From Sabellastarte sp. h YS-2021 (lineage: Eukaryota; Annelida; Polychaeta; Sabellida; Sabellidae), in contig OZ024933.1 of assembly GCA_964017235.1 (NCBI GenBank), forward strand, positions 59,130,255 through 59,194,254: DNA of 64,000 bases, in the 5' to 3' direction. Positions 36,501 through 42,369 of this stretch are shown in pieces (within the stretch, counting starts at the first letter, position 1; every line of letters starts with the position of its first letter). The position numbers and the translations under genes are program-made. The notes beneath the pieces were generated by a model, which ran no database searches, had not been told where the DNA came from, and worked only from the letters and a program-made list of their open reading frames with translations.

Positions 36501-36627
36501 TCTCCCCAAGGTTCCTGTGATTTAGAGTCTGCAAGTTCTTGTCACTGGTCACCTGTACCCAAGTATTCTCCTCCTCACACAACTGTGGCCGCACTCGCAC
36601 CACAACTTTCACTTTCTGCCGAGACAT
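5287..36627 (-). CDS. KIF22: Kinesin-like protein KIF22 (Kid), chromokinesin; 13 exons, 3' end missing
   Basis: Kinesin-10 motor that binds chromosome arms and pushes them along spindle microtubules (polar ejection force); nuclear or chromatin-bound. Joined exons (high to low): 36627-36488, 32285-32158, 30400-30243, 29952-29807, 29298-29125, 27156-27081, 26419-26230, 18174-18027, 11078-10951, 9755-9516, 8170-8054, 6205-6140, 5411-5287. All junctions keep phase and use GT/AG. The product is about 612 residues. Motor motifs: RVRPQL near the N-terminus, P-loop GPTGAGKT (about 85-92), NERSSRSH (199-206), DLAGSE (233-238), then SKLTRILQDSLGG. The tail has a basic, Ser-rich linker, coiled-coil segments (about 390-480) and a C-terminal helix-hairpin-helix region with WREIHGPF, diagnostic of KIF22 rather than other kinesins. 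The length fits the family (about 665 in human) once a missing terminal exon is added. An acceptor (TTTTTCAG) sits just before the ATG, so a 5' non-coding exon is likely. Confidence 0.93.
6140..6205 (-). CDS. KIF22: KIF22 exon 12
   Basis: A 66-base exon between CTGTTTAG and GTAAGT. Encodes NSDATENNQQEKYISDAQRN. It is short and weakly conserved, so identification relies on splice consensus and on keeping phase 1 on both sides. Confidence 0.7.
6751..7912 (+). mobile_element. Minisatellite-bearing Helentron/pearl-like element, family A copy 1
   Basis: In KIF22 intron 11. Starts GCATC-AGA-GATGC then TACACCACAGCC (6771-6782). About 380 bases of family-specific sequence follow, then about five monomers of 146 bases (7140-7830) rich in GGTCAA. 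The end reads TACCCTGACAGCCC, a TTAA loop and GGGCTGTGGGGTA (to 7909), the inverse of the 5' motif. Two other near-full copies (34.7 and 38.5 kb) define the boundaries. There is no coding capacity. The pearl/Helentron comparison is by architecture only. Confidence 0.72.
8054..8170 (-). CDS. KIF22: KIF22 exon 11
   Basis: Acceptor CTCTGTAG, donor GTATTG. Encodes YSDGSSDKFALSDLSNSPLF then KPPALKRKGFKSSAAKE. Phases 1 in and 1 out fit the flanking exons. Confidence 0.8.
9095..9245 (-). repeat. Dispersed repeat shared with 26030-26195
   Basis: The stretch around TGCATCTCCATTTTGTGAA followed by the ATGCAG and AGTACTAAAACT segments is repeated, diverged, in intron 7 next to exon 7. No termini are recognised. 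Confidence 0.5.
9255..9465 (+). mobile_element. tRNA-derived SINE
   Basis: The head has an A box (TGTAGCGGTTAGAG) and a B box (GGTTCGAATC) at tRNA spacing. The body (GGTAGTTACTTG ... GTTTACAGTGCAG ... ACTGGTTTCC ... CTACCCGTC) is shared with the SINE at 48.5 kb. It ends in an A-rich CAAATAAATCTAATC tail. It lies in KIF22 intron 10 right after the exon 10 donor. Confidence 0.8.
9516..9755 (-). CDS. KIF22: KIF22 exon 10
   Basis: Acceptor ATTCAG, donor GTAAAG. Encodes an acidic start (DSTTDEEEGKG), a predicted helix (LNEAMDKLNSLLSKIEQF) and a Lys-rich end (MLKKGKGK). Reading on past the donor runs into a SINE, which supports ending the exon here. Confidence 0.82.
10428..10809. mobile_element. 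hAT-type MITE
   Basis: A 382-base non-coding element with inverted ends TAGAGGTGTGACGAG and, from the other side, TAGGGGTGCGACTGAG. It is flanked by an exact 8-base duplication ATTTTAAC (10420-10427 and 10810-10817). It carries a 27-base poly(A). KIF22 intron 9, 142 bases from exon 9. Confidence 0.9.
10951..11078 (-). CDS. KIF22: KIF22 exon 9 (coiled coil)
   Basis: Acceptor TTTCACAG, donor GTAAAC, phases compatible on both sides. Encodes NQEQFKSELRKEMFSRLELL and ENRLLGQM, with a heptad pattern suited to a coiled coil. Confidence 0.8.
11209..11697. mobile_element. hAT-type MITE, related to the copy at 25.4 kb
   Basis: Ends TAGGGAAGGGTTGGTA and (inverted) TAGGGATGGGTCGGTA. The flanks GTGTACAC / ATGCACAC match at 6 of 8 bases, a decayed target duplication. 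The interior resembles the element at 25359-25866 in reverse orientation. Confidence 0.78.
12206..12908 (+). repeat. 147-bp minisatellite array, family C
   Basis: About 4.8 monomers of 146-149 bases. Each contains a GACCTTGA(A)GGAGGGGTCC stretch, AAGGTCAAAT, CCCATGATTTCC and GACCAATAATAAGCGAG. A copy in the opposite orientation lies at 58.86-59.38 kb. Long frames across it are satellite translation, not genes. In KIF22 intron 8. Confidence 0.82.
12909..13382 (+). mobile_element. 5'-truncated L1/Tx1-like LINE with poly(A) and 11-bp target duplication
   Basis: The insert starts within the C-terminal part of an ORF2 and ends in a poly(A) of about 30. AATAAGGGAGA occurs just before it (12898-12908) and just after it (13383-13393), so target-primed insertion into family C DNA is clear. 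The coding end is described separately. Confidence 0.85.
12912..13256 (+). pseudogene. LINE ORF2 C-terminal fragment (L1/Tx1-like)
   Basis: About 115 open codons from EHFFYYCEKVQVVWSSLKKL to KYYEAM-stop. The spacing of His, Cys and Trp (HFFYYCxxVxxVW) is that of the zinc-knuckle-like C-terminal region of L1-group ORF2 proteins. No RT motif remains because of the 5' truncation. The frame is uninterrupted, so insertion may be fairly recent. Confidence 0.6.
13394..13745. repeat. Diverged ~156-bp minisatellite monomers (two copies)
   Basis: GGCGGCCATCTTGTTTTTCA recurs at 13431 and 13587 with its surroundings. It continues the family C element beyond the LINE and resembles monomers of family D at 61.6-61.8 kb. 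Confidence 0.6.
13750..14538 (+). repeat. 155-bp satellite array, left part
   Basis: GATTTACTCAACAGTGAGAA recurs at 13750, 13905, 14060, 14215, 14370 and 14525, exactly 155 bases apart. Monomers include GCTATTGCTCAGCTATG and CTGACCCAAAAGTAG. The array is interrupted by a LINE at 14539 and resumes at 16800. Confidence 0.9.
14539..16799 (+). mobile_element. L2/CR1-group LINE, 5' truncated, inserted in the 155-bp array
   Basis: The element has RT and downstream regions of ORF2 but no endonuclease domain. It ends in an AT-rich 3' UTR with AATACTATTAGAATTAG, similar to the end of the fragment at 43.99 kb. Flanking AACAG (14534-14538 and 16800-16804) is a 5-base target duplication, and the satellite monomer continues across the insertion without loss. 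Confidence 0.88.
14540..16655 (+). pseudogene. LINE ORF2 reverse transcriptase, nearly intact
   Basis: One frame runs from the truncation point to 16477, broken only by a TGA at 14771-14773; a single frameshift near 16470 leads into the C-terminus, which ends YLFAQAYPP-stop at 16655. RT motifs: NYRPVSGLCFISKLVERVV, LDQSAAFDTTDH (motif A), GVPQGSVLGPILFSLY (motif B) and FHFYADDTQLYVHL (YADD at 15785-15796). The C-terminal IWNDLPDDVRSATSLHSFR with KLKAYLF is the hallmark of CR1/L2/Jockey-group elements. Few lesions imply a young insertion. It sits sense to the plus strand, antisense to KIF22. Confidence 0.9.
16800..17290 (+). repeat. 155-bp satellite array, right part
   Basis: The same monomers resume directly after the LINE, with GATTTACTCAACAGTG at 16945, and decay after about three units. 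Confidence 0.85.
17291..18026. other. KIF22 intron 8 sequence without recognised feature
   Basis: AT-rich, with GGGGGTACCCCCC as a short palindrome near 17474. It probably belongs to the satellite-bearing element to its left, but no terminus is visible. No coding signal. Confidence 0.4.
18027..18174 (-). CDS. KIF22: KIF22 exon 8 (basic linker)
   Basis: Acceptor TTGTAG, donor GTGAGA; split codons match exons 7 and 9. Encodes a charged Ser-rich linker (KSLKRAHSSDSKDIKKKEE, then TPTKKPRTDMEP). KKPR could be a nuclear localisation signal. The assignment rests on phase, splice sites and position, since this part of the family is poorly conserved. Confidence 0.8.
18640..19040 (+). repeat. 169-bp-type monomers left of the 133-bp array
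   Basis: Two units (landmark GCACGG at 18695 and 18855) share CACGGTTTTCGAGATATAAG and AATTCAAAATGGCC with the array at 23.6-24.7 kb. Confidence 0.8.
19047..23580 (+). repeat. 133-bp satellite array, about 34 copies
   Basis: TGAAAGCTCTCCCAAAAGTA recurs every 133 bases (for example 19181, 19314, 19446, 19579, 19712). Monomers are nearly identical in the centre and diverge at the ends. A variant with GATTAATTTGA appears at 19473, 20271, 21202, 22000 and 22932, spacings of 6, 7, 6 and 7 monomers. The core (GTCTGAAACTTCACC ... CCCAAAAGTAGGTGAA) is homologous to the 155-bp monomers in intron 8. Confidence 0.95.
23590..24715 (+). repeat. 169-bp satellite array, seven copies
   Basis: Landmark GCACGG/GCAGGG at 23645, 23815, 23983, 24152, 24321, 24490 and 24659. 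Each unit holds TTCAAAATGGCCGCCATTTT and TCGTCGAAATCGCTCTA. Frames of 67-137 codons on both strands are satellite translation. Confidence 0.92.
25021..25056. repeat. GGAGCCGGC minisatellite
   Basis: Four imperfect 9-base units just before the terminal hairpin of family B. Confidence 0.8.
25135..25243 (+). mobile_element. SINE 3'-end fragment
   Basis: ATGACCTGTACAGTGGTGAA followed by AGTGATGTAAAACCCAAATAA and a TTAA-repeat tail matches the last 70 bases of the SINE at 48.5 kb. The tRNA head is missing. Confidence 0.72.
25359..25866. mobile_element. hAT-type MITE, related to the copy at 11.2 kb
   Basis: Ends TAGGGATGAGTTGGTATC and (inverted) TAGGAATGTGTCAGTA. Flanks CTTGAGAT / CTTAAAAT match at 6 of 8. 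Subterminal AATGCAAAACCGTACCAATT is shared, inverted, with the intron 8 copy. Confidence 0.78.
26230..26419 (-). CDS. KIF22: KIF22 exon 7 (end of motor)
   Basis: Acceptor TTTAACAG, donor GTAAGA. Encodes YRSSKLTRILQDSLGGNSHA and IVNLAPEEKYYFDTYTTLLF, the final helices of the motor, and KIVNTISTNEIK of the neck. Confidence 0.93.
27081..27156 (-). CDS. KIF22: KIF22 exon 6
   Basis: A 76-base exon between TGTTAG and GTGAGT. Encodes LKESGAINSSLLALGQVVDA, the switch II cluster helix that contacts tubulin. Ends in phase 0 with Gln. Confidence 0.93.
27474..27505. repeat. 32-base poly(T) tract
   Basis: An uninterrupted T run in KIF22 intron 5. It could be the tail of a minus-strand retroposon, but no body is recognised beside it. 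Confidence 0.7.
27865..28223. mobile_element. hAT-type MITE
   Basis: A 359-base element with inverted ends TAGTGCTGCGAC and TAGTGCTGCGCC. The exact 8-base duplication CTAACTAG flanks it (27857-27864, 28224-28231). Subterminal GATGCAT motifs cluster near both ends. KIF22 intron 5. Confidence 0.9.
28440..28930 (-). mobile_element. 3' fragment of a CR1/L2-group LINE
   Basis: The minus strand reads FSHYAPILWNSFPFQ and, after a shift, LKTHLFNSTLP, the C-terminal end typical of these ORF2 proteins. A 3' UTR with ATTAGATTACATTAG follows. Several stops and shifts; KIF22 intron 5, sense to the gene. Confidence 0.65.
29125..29298 (-). CDS. KIF22: KIF22 exon 5 (switch I and II)
   Basis: Acceptor CTTCCAG, donor GTGAGG. 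Contains switch I NERSSRSH and switch II IIDLAGSEDN, the nucleotide-sensing loops of the motor, followed by RKTGNHGVR. Confidence 0.94.
29807..29952 (-). CDS. KIF22: KIF22 exon 4
   Basis: Acceptor TTTACAG, donor GTATGT. Encodes VYDLLEPK, LPIREDQNKNIFVTGL and FAPASKNR, the segment leading to switch I. The Arg codon is split with exon 5. Confidence 0.92.
30243..30400 (-). CDS. KIF22: KIF22 exon 3
   Basis: Acceptor TTGCAG, donor GTTGGT. Completes the P-loop (GKTHT) and encodes GIIPRCVKDVFNLL and VTFSYLEIYQEK, conserved in kinesin motors. Ends on a codon boundary. Confidence 0.93.
30551..30836. repeat. 143-bp perfect tandem duplication
   Basis: Two adjoining copies (30551-30693, 30694-30836) look identical, including two A-runs. 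It must be recent or an assembly artefact. KIF22 intron 2. Confidence 0.93.
30905..31165 (+). mobile_element. Family A element, 3' fragment
   Basis: One and a half diverged GGTCA-rich monomers, then CCATGGGTGAAAATCATACC and an eroded terminal hairpin (CAGGCTTTCAAAGACTGTGAGG). The 5' part is missing. Confidence 0.65.
31600..31900. repeat. Two diverged ~198-bp monomers
   Basis: CCCAAATTTGAATCAGTTCT followed by TCCTTRTAACAGTTCTGAT occurs near 31634 and 31832. Resembles the minisatellite monomers elsewhere, but too short to assign. Confidence 0.55.
32158..32285 (-). CDS. KIF22: KIF22 exon 2
   Basis: Acceptor TTTTAG, donor GTAAGT. Encodes FERVFDPSCGQLSVYNSC through VFAYGPTGAG, the first part of the P-loop. 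Phase in 2, phase out 1; it joins exon 1 to restore the Glu codon. Confidence 0.93.
32472..34091. mobile_element. hAT-type element, 1.6 kb, non-autonomous
   Basis: Inverted ends TAGTGTTGGGACTCG and TAGTGTTGGGACGAT, with an inner inverted match GTCGATTATTCAT. Exact 8-base duplication CTACCTAT (32464-32471, 34092-34099). The interior has a CpG-richer block with CGCATGCGCA (32914-32923), perhaps a relict promoter, and no transposase frame. KIF22 intron 1. Confidence 0.9.
34722..36257 (+). mobile_element. Family A minisatellite element, copy 2
   Basis: The 5' region (34722-35150) aligns with copies 1 and 3, but the 14 bases holding the 5' terminal motif are deleted (GATGCC joins TGGGGAAAT). About five 146-base monomers follow an internal insertion at 35155-35440. 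It ends CCTTTAAGGGTTGTAGGGTA, a degraded hairpin, 230 bases downstream of exon 1 in KIF22 intron 1. Confidence 0.75.
36488..36627 (-). CDS. KIF22: KIF22 exon 1 (coding start)
   Basis: Starts at ATG 36627 and reads MSRQKVKVVVRVRPQL, the first beta strand of the kinesin motor. It ends TAT GA before donor GTGAGT (phase 2). The frame stays open further upstream, but a TTTTTCAG acceptor lies 7 bases before the ATG, so the upstream residues are probably intron. The N-terminus is shorter than in vertebrate KIF22. Confidence 0.85.
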
Positions 36628-36634
36628 GGTATTC

Positions 36635-37404
36635 TGAAAAAGTATCCAAGTTTTCAATTTAGCATGAGCTAAACTCAGGTGAAGGAAGCACAGTTTGGCT
36701 ACTTTCAAAAAGGTTTTAATTCCTCTTATAGAAAGTATTTTGACCTGATTCAGAATATTTGACAAAGATGTAGATTATTGAATGAGGTACGCAAACATGA
36801 AAGAGAAAAAAATGGAAATGGGTATTTTTATGAACAGAAGTTGCATTTACCTTGAGGATGGGGAATGATTTGTGTGGCAGGATTATGGTAACCAATACTT
36901 TCAAGAACTAGATTAGAATTACATTATTGACATATAATTCCAACACTTTTTTTCTCTCTATTGTGATCTTTATCTTGTCACCATTTTGTATTTTTTATGA
37001 TCAATTTATCATCTGAAATTCAGTCATAATATGGTACTTTCAAATAAAAGTTTATAAATTTTCTTCATAGAAAAAATCCTACTGTACTTTATGTTTCCAG
37101 CACTGCTTAGTTTATTTCCATTGCAATTACATTATTGTAACCTGATTCTTGGCGTCTTTGAAAATATTTCTGACATATATATTATTATATAATAACTTAA
37201 ACGTTGAATTAATACGTCTTCCATTGTCTTAACGAACTCACATTTACCCTGTTAGTTATGAGTTGAGGGAACAAAAATTGAGATTCTTACTTTATTCAAC
37301 AGTTGTGTAGTTATTAGTGCTGTGAAACTGAAACTGTTTTTGGAGATTTCTGTATGCAAATTGTGCCAAGTTAGGACAATGATTGCAAGTAGAAATTATA
37401 TCAT
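36635..37404. other. No gene recognised; upstream of KIF22
   Basis: AT-rich. Any KIF22 5' non-coding exon and promoter should lie here or further right; I see no CpG island or core promoter that I would call. Confidence 0.4.
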
Positions 37405-37817
37405 CATCCCTTAAAATTAATGGCTCTCCCATATCTACCACATGAACAGATTCAAGGGACGTTTTATGAATTGAAAGCTCTAGCAAATGATCACCCATTG
37501 GAACAGCTATGTACCTATGTAGAGAGGCAATGGAATGCATCAAACTTCTACAAATCAAAAAGATGGAGCATTTTTCAAAAGAGATCCAAACAAACAACAA
37601 CATGCAAAAAGGGGACAAATACAATTTTATCTCTTGGCCAAACTTCTACACAGGGAGGGGTCATCTGTTACACTTCAGACAAGACTTGTTTCGTAGGGGA
37701 AGACAATATGCCAACAACAACAAAAGAAATTACGGGGTTTGCAAGGAAAAGTGAAGAAATACTGGAGGAATACAATGAAAGAATTTTGTCTATGCTTCTA
37801 TTTCTTAAAATATTGTA
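37405..37817 (+). pseudogene. Transposase C-terminal fragment (MULE-like)
   Basis: The frame at 37420 reads LPHEQIQGTFYELKALA and LCTYVERQWNASNFYKSKRW; after shifts it continues LHREGSSVTLQTRLVS-stop-GK and RGLQGKVKKYWRNTM. This order (short helix, Y-V-x-x-x-W, a W-x-x-F segment, then L-H-R-E ... R-L-V-S-x-G-K) matches the region after the catalytic domain in Mutator-like transposase proteins of invertebrates. The catalytic part is absent and at least two frameshifts are present. The family assignment is from memory of the pattern. Confidence 0.45.
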
Positions 37818-38240
37818 AGGAAATTCCAGGGGAAATCTGTGTCCTCATATCTTCTCATGAATATTAATGACTTGGATGCTATGGCCGTGAGTTGAAAAAA
37901 AATATGCTAAAATAAATATGTATCATGTAACCTTGTATTTTCTCATACTATATCTTAAACCACTTTACAATATTGGGTTGAATCATCCGTAGTGGTGGGA
38001 ATCGGACTTGAAAATCCGAATCGATTAATCGGAAAAGTCCAGAGACGATTAATCGAGTCGAATCGATTTTTGAGTCATACAGGGAATTTTACAAAATTCC
38101 TTCCATAAAAAATACGGTCTGGACTACTGTCAGTGACGGATTTACAATAATGATCTTGGTTTCCAGTAGAAATAACTGTCAGTAATTATCTTTGAAATCT
38201 ATCAATCGTTCCTGATATTTTAATGATATATATGTTGTAC

Positions 38241-38349
38241 TGTGGGTCTATGTTATTTTAATTCATTTACGATAATAGTTATTATAATATATATTGTGGG
38301 TCTATGTTATTTTTAATTCATTTACGATAATAGCTATTATAATATATAT
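38241..38349. repeat. 54-bp tandem duplication
   Basis: TGTGGGTCTATGTTATTTTA and the following AT-rich sequence occur twice in a row. Confidence 0.85.
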
Positions 38350-38549
38350 TAGAATAATAGTTATTTCCTGGAATAAAATGGATGTAAGTTCTGTCACTTT
38401 ATTGTCATGAAGTTTCACAACTTGCAGTTAAGTTTCATAGATGATAATTAACACGTAAACTTCTAAATAGTGACAAATGTGTTGAAATAACATAAAATAT
38501 CCTCAGTGTGACAGAATACAGCTAATTAAACTGAACACAATGGTGAAAA

Positions 38550-39950
38550 AATAGCATCAGCGATGCCCGTACCCCACAGCCTGGGGAAATATTTTTCAAC
38601 ACCATAAGATATAGAAGTAGTGTAACAGTACAAAGTTCAAGATACTTTCAGAGCAGTGTAAGTTATATTAAGGTCCAAATAATGCTTAAGTAGAGAAAAT
38701 AATATCTAAGGAAAAGAAATGTATATAAAGATGAAATATTAAAACAAGATAATTCAATAACAAAATGACAGCATTTATCAGTAAACGAAAAATGGCCGAA
38801 TTATGGTTTGGATGTTTTGAATATTACCCATGCATACAGAAGTGGCAATACATTCAATGAATGCTTATGTGTGGTGTTTCACTTGATGAAATTCCATCTG
38901 TTACAATGGGAACTTGCAAAAGGAAATTCTTAATGAATTCTAATATGACTTTAACAGTGCTTAATCTGCATCAACAGACAGACCCAAAGGTGCAACAAGA
39001 TTTTAAAGGTCAATACAGCAAGGTCAAAGGTCAATCAGTGTTACACCATGACGTGGCACACCTAAAACCCTCACCCAATGTCCATACCAAGTATAAACTT
39101 CCTACACCTTACAGTCTCTGAGATATAACCTGGACAAGATTTTATAGGTCAAGGTCACTACAGCAAGGTCAAAGGTCAAATCAAGGTCACATAACATAGC
39201 AAACCTACACCCCCTAACCAATGTCCCTAACAAGTATCGACTTCCTACACCTCTTACAGTTTCCACGATATAGCCCAGACCAGGTATTATAGGTCAAGGT
39301 AGCTACAGCAAGGTCAAAGGTAAAATCAAGGTCAGACCATGACGTTGCATACCTACTACCCCCAACCAATGTCCCTACCAAGTATCAACTTCCTACACCT
39401 TACGTTTTCCGAGATATATCCCGGACAAGATTTTATAGGTCAAGGTCACTACAGCAAGGTCAAAGGTCAAATCAAGGTCAGACCATGACGTTGCACACCT
39501 ACACCCCCTAACCAATGTCCCTACCAAGTATCAACTTCCTACACCTTACGGTTTCTGAGATATAGCCCGGACAAGATTTTAAAGATCAAGGTCACTACGG
39601 CAAGGTCAAAGGTCAAATCAAGGTCAGACCATGACCTTGCACACCTACATCCCCTAACTAATGTCCCTGCCAAGTATCAACTTCCTACACCTTATGGTTG
39701 CCGAGATATAGCCCGGACAAGATTTTCAAACTCAAGGTCACTACGGCAAGGTCAAAAGTCAAATCAAGGTCAGACCATGACGTTGCACACCTATACCCCC
39801 CAACCAATGTCCCTGTCAAGTATGAACTTCCTACACCTTACGGTTTCTGAGATACAGCCCAGACAAACTATTTGCCGCCGCCCGCCCGCCCATCCGGACA
39901 CCATGGGTGAAAACAATACCCCAACAGCCCTTAAAAGGGCTGTGGGGTAA
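38550..39950 (+). mobile_element. Family A minisatellite element, copy 3 (best preserved ends)
   Basis: Starts GCATC-AGC-GATGC, then TACCCCACAGCC (38570-38581). About six 146-base monomers run from 38990 to 39870 (landmark CAATGTCCC at 39219, 39367, 39513, 39659, 39805). It ends with AGCCC, a TTAAAA loop and GGGCT, then GTGGGGTA, so GGCTGTGGGGTA (39938-39949) is the exact inverse of the 5' motif. Several monomers carry AGGTCAAAGGTCA. Nested in the hAT element. Confidence 0.78.
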
Positions 39951-40341
39951 AAATTATAAAAATTGGACAAGAAATAAGGAAGTTATGGCTATTTAAACAT
40001 ACATTAAACATAAAAACGAAGTACCGCGATCGCATATATTCCCGATTATCGCCTATTTAAAACCACTTTAGTTACCGCTGACGTTTCTGAGACTGTATCT
40101 TGTAGTCAGTTAGTTCGCCTTCATGTTAATAATATCGCTATTCATTGTAAAACCACGCTAGTTGTGTGTTATTCCTTCATTGTAGCCAGTATTTCTATTA
40201 TCGTCCACTCAAAACGTCTTCCATGGTTTCGGTTTTTTTTCCGTCGCCGACGTTTCCAATAGGGATCGTTGTAGATGCTAAAACGCGGACTCGAGTTTGG
40301 AAATCAAGTTCTCGGCGAATCGTTCCACCAATAATCATCCG

Positions 40342-41430
40342 GCAAAAGTAGGTCGAAACGTCTGGGAAAAAGCGGGTTGAAACATCTTGTAATCATACAT
40401 CTTTCCCCTTAATGTCTTTTATAAAATATACAGGGAGAGCATATGTGTCTGGTCCCTGACATATAAAATTCTCTCTATGTGTCAGGCTCCATAGTATCTA
40501 AAAGAAACAGTATGTGTCGGGTCAGATGTTTATTCTTATTTGTCACAAAACATGACCATTGTTATTGTGACAGACGAGTTTAACGCAGCATATTGGCACT
40601 ATTGTGGTGTATTAAGTCCTAACTTTAAATGTCCTTCACAGGAACAAACACTAATTCCTTTAAATATCCATAAACAGTTCTTGTCAGCTTGATTTCAAAT
40701 ACACAACTGACAAATGTGAGCTATTTCTGGGACATCACGGTAACTGCACATACTTTCCTTATTATTTCTAAAAATTAAATATTGTTAGACAATCCCACAG
40801 CACCTAATATTTTCTACGCACACATGAATGTTAATGAGGTACACAAGTCAATGTAAAGTATGGAGGACCCGATGCATAGTGATTTATTTATGTGTCAGGG
40901 ACCTGATACATAGTCACTTTGAAATATATATACATGTGTACATAAAGTACCTAAAGTTATAAAATATGTTATAATATAGACGTGACGGTTCTGAAATCAA
41001 CAGAATTATGACCCGTTCTTGCCATTTCCGAAGACACTCTGTAAGATCTTTGTAGGTTTGTTTATCCATAATAATTTTCCATGTTACCCTGGATCTCTTG
41101 GTATAAAACTGTGTGCTCACTGCCTGTGTCTGTGAAGAACAAGTTTTTTTTCCCTCCTAATCAGACAAATGCTAACATTGTTTTATACCAAAAGATTTAG
41201 GGTAACACGGATACGGGCAATAACAGACAAGGATACGGGTGATCAAAAAAGGACACATGAAGTTCCTACTTTTTAGGCTTATTCACGGCGAGAGGAGTAG
41301 TGGCTTTCTATCAGTAAACGCCCACCTTATATTTCCTTGTTAGAGGAATTTATCTGTAAAATGGGCGTTCACTGGTATTTCCAGTTTGTGGTAAAAACAG
41401 TCGATAATAGAGTTAAATTATGAAAATATA
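40342..41430. other. No gene; TATGTGTC-rich repeats
   Basis: TATGTGTCTGG, TATGTGTCAGG, TATGTGTCGGG (40440-40520) and TATGTGTCAGGGACC (about 40890), with inverted forms, bracket a 400-base stretch. They may be the termini of an unclassified small element. No coding signal. Confidence 0.4.
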
Positions 41431-41623
41431 CTGCTACCCTGCATAAGTTGGCCGCCCTCACCAGACCTCTTCACAGGGCTTTAACATGAGTGGCCTACTA
41501 CACTCTGAAATCATGCATATAGCAACAGTTTTCATTGGTGTACAATAACCTATTCGTCTTTCTCGAGCCTGCAGATGAGCCGCGGCCAACTTATGCCTGT
41601 GGCCAACTTATGCAGGGTGGCAG
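41431..41623. mobile_element. TA-flanked MITE, its end displaced by a hAT insertion
   Basis: The left end CTGCTACCCTGCATAAGTTG and the inverted right end CTGCCACCCTGCATAAGTTG differ at one base. TA precedes the left end (41429-41430). The right-hand TA is at 42122-42123, because a 490-base hAT element has inserted at the last base and duplicated GGTGGCAG. TA targets suggest a Tc1/mariner-type source. Confidence 0.8.
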
Positions 41624-42113
41624 TAGACCGAGTTTCTGTCCCGTAGCCAATTGCTATTGATATACTGATGGACACAATGGCGAGGGACAGAGCTCACATG
41701 TACCTGTTTTCTGTGTAAATCTTGAACTGTGGGGAATTATTGCATTCACTTTAAAAAGTTATTGTTATGTCTGTTATAGCTGTATGCAGTTTCCAATACA
41801 TATGTTGTTAAATTAAACTGCTTTTGGAAGCCAGGAATTTTTTTGTAGATAACTATGTAATGTTGAAGGTTTGTTTACATTTTGAAAATTGGTTGAAATA
41901 TATACATGTCAGTTTGATTGGCATGAAATATAAGTGAACGGCACATGTACTACCATAAAGAAACCAAATAACACTTATATTTGTGGCAATATGTGTACAA
42001 ATATGCCGTCCAAACTTTACACAGAAAATAGATACATGTGAACTCTGTCCCTCGCCATTGCGTACCATCAGAAATATCAACAGCAATACGCGACAGGACA
42101 GAAACTCGGTCTA
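41624..42113. mobile_element. hAT-type MITE with ~110-bp inverted ends
   Basis: Starts TAGACCGAGTTTCTGTCC; the right end is the inverse of the same sequence, and similarity extends for about 110 bases from each end (ATGGCGAGGGACAGAG, TTTTCTGTGTAAA). Exact 8-base duplication GGTGGCAG at 41616-41623 and 42114-42121. Confidence 0.9.
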
Positions 42114-42150
42114 GGTGGCAGTAAAGCTTTAAAACAAATATAACAACATA

Positions 42151-42367
42151 GTGGTGGTGGACCAATTCACGCCCGGGTACCAATTCAGTCCCACCCCCAA
42201 TTTTCTTGAAGATTTCTAATTTTTCATAGAGAAGATGTTTACCACATCATAGATAATCATCAAATTGATCATATACATTTGTAATATATTGTTTAACTGT
42301 GATTGTTTTGGATAAATTCAGGAGTGGGCGTGAATTGGTACACGGGCGTGAATTGGTCCACCACCAC
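42151..42367. mobile_element. Palindromic TA-flanked MITE
   Basis: A 217-base element whose ends, GTGGTGGTGGACCAATTCAC and its inverse, match for about 50 bases. TA lies on both sides (42149-42150, 42368-42369). Another Tc1/mariner-type MITE, unrelated in sequence to the one at 41431. Confidence 0.85.
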
Positions 42368-42369
42368 TA

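Larger units (their letters stand above)
37990..40333. mobile_element. hAT-type element, 2.3 kb, carrying a family A element
   Basis: The left end TAGTGGTGGGAATCGG and the inverted right end TATTGGTGGAACGATTCG are similar, and the exact 8-base duplication ATCATCCG flanks them (37982-37989, 40334-40341). A CGATTAATCG-rich subterminal block is on the left; the right end is CpG-richer. A family A element occupies 38550-39950. No transposase frame remains. Confidence 0.72.

Noticed and set aside
37292..37624. A 110-codon minus-strand frame
   Set aside because: It is the antisense shadow of the transposase remnant on the plus strand.
40020..40351. KIF22 promoter or 5' exon in a CpG-richer block with an in-frame ATG
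   Set aside because: It is the right end of a hAT-type element bounded by ATCATCCG, so it is better explained as transposon sequence.
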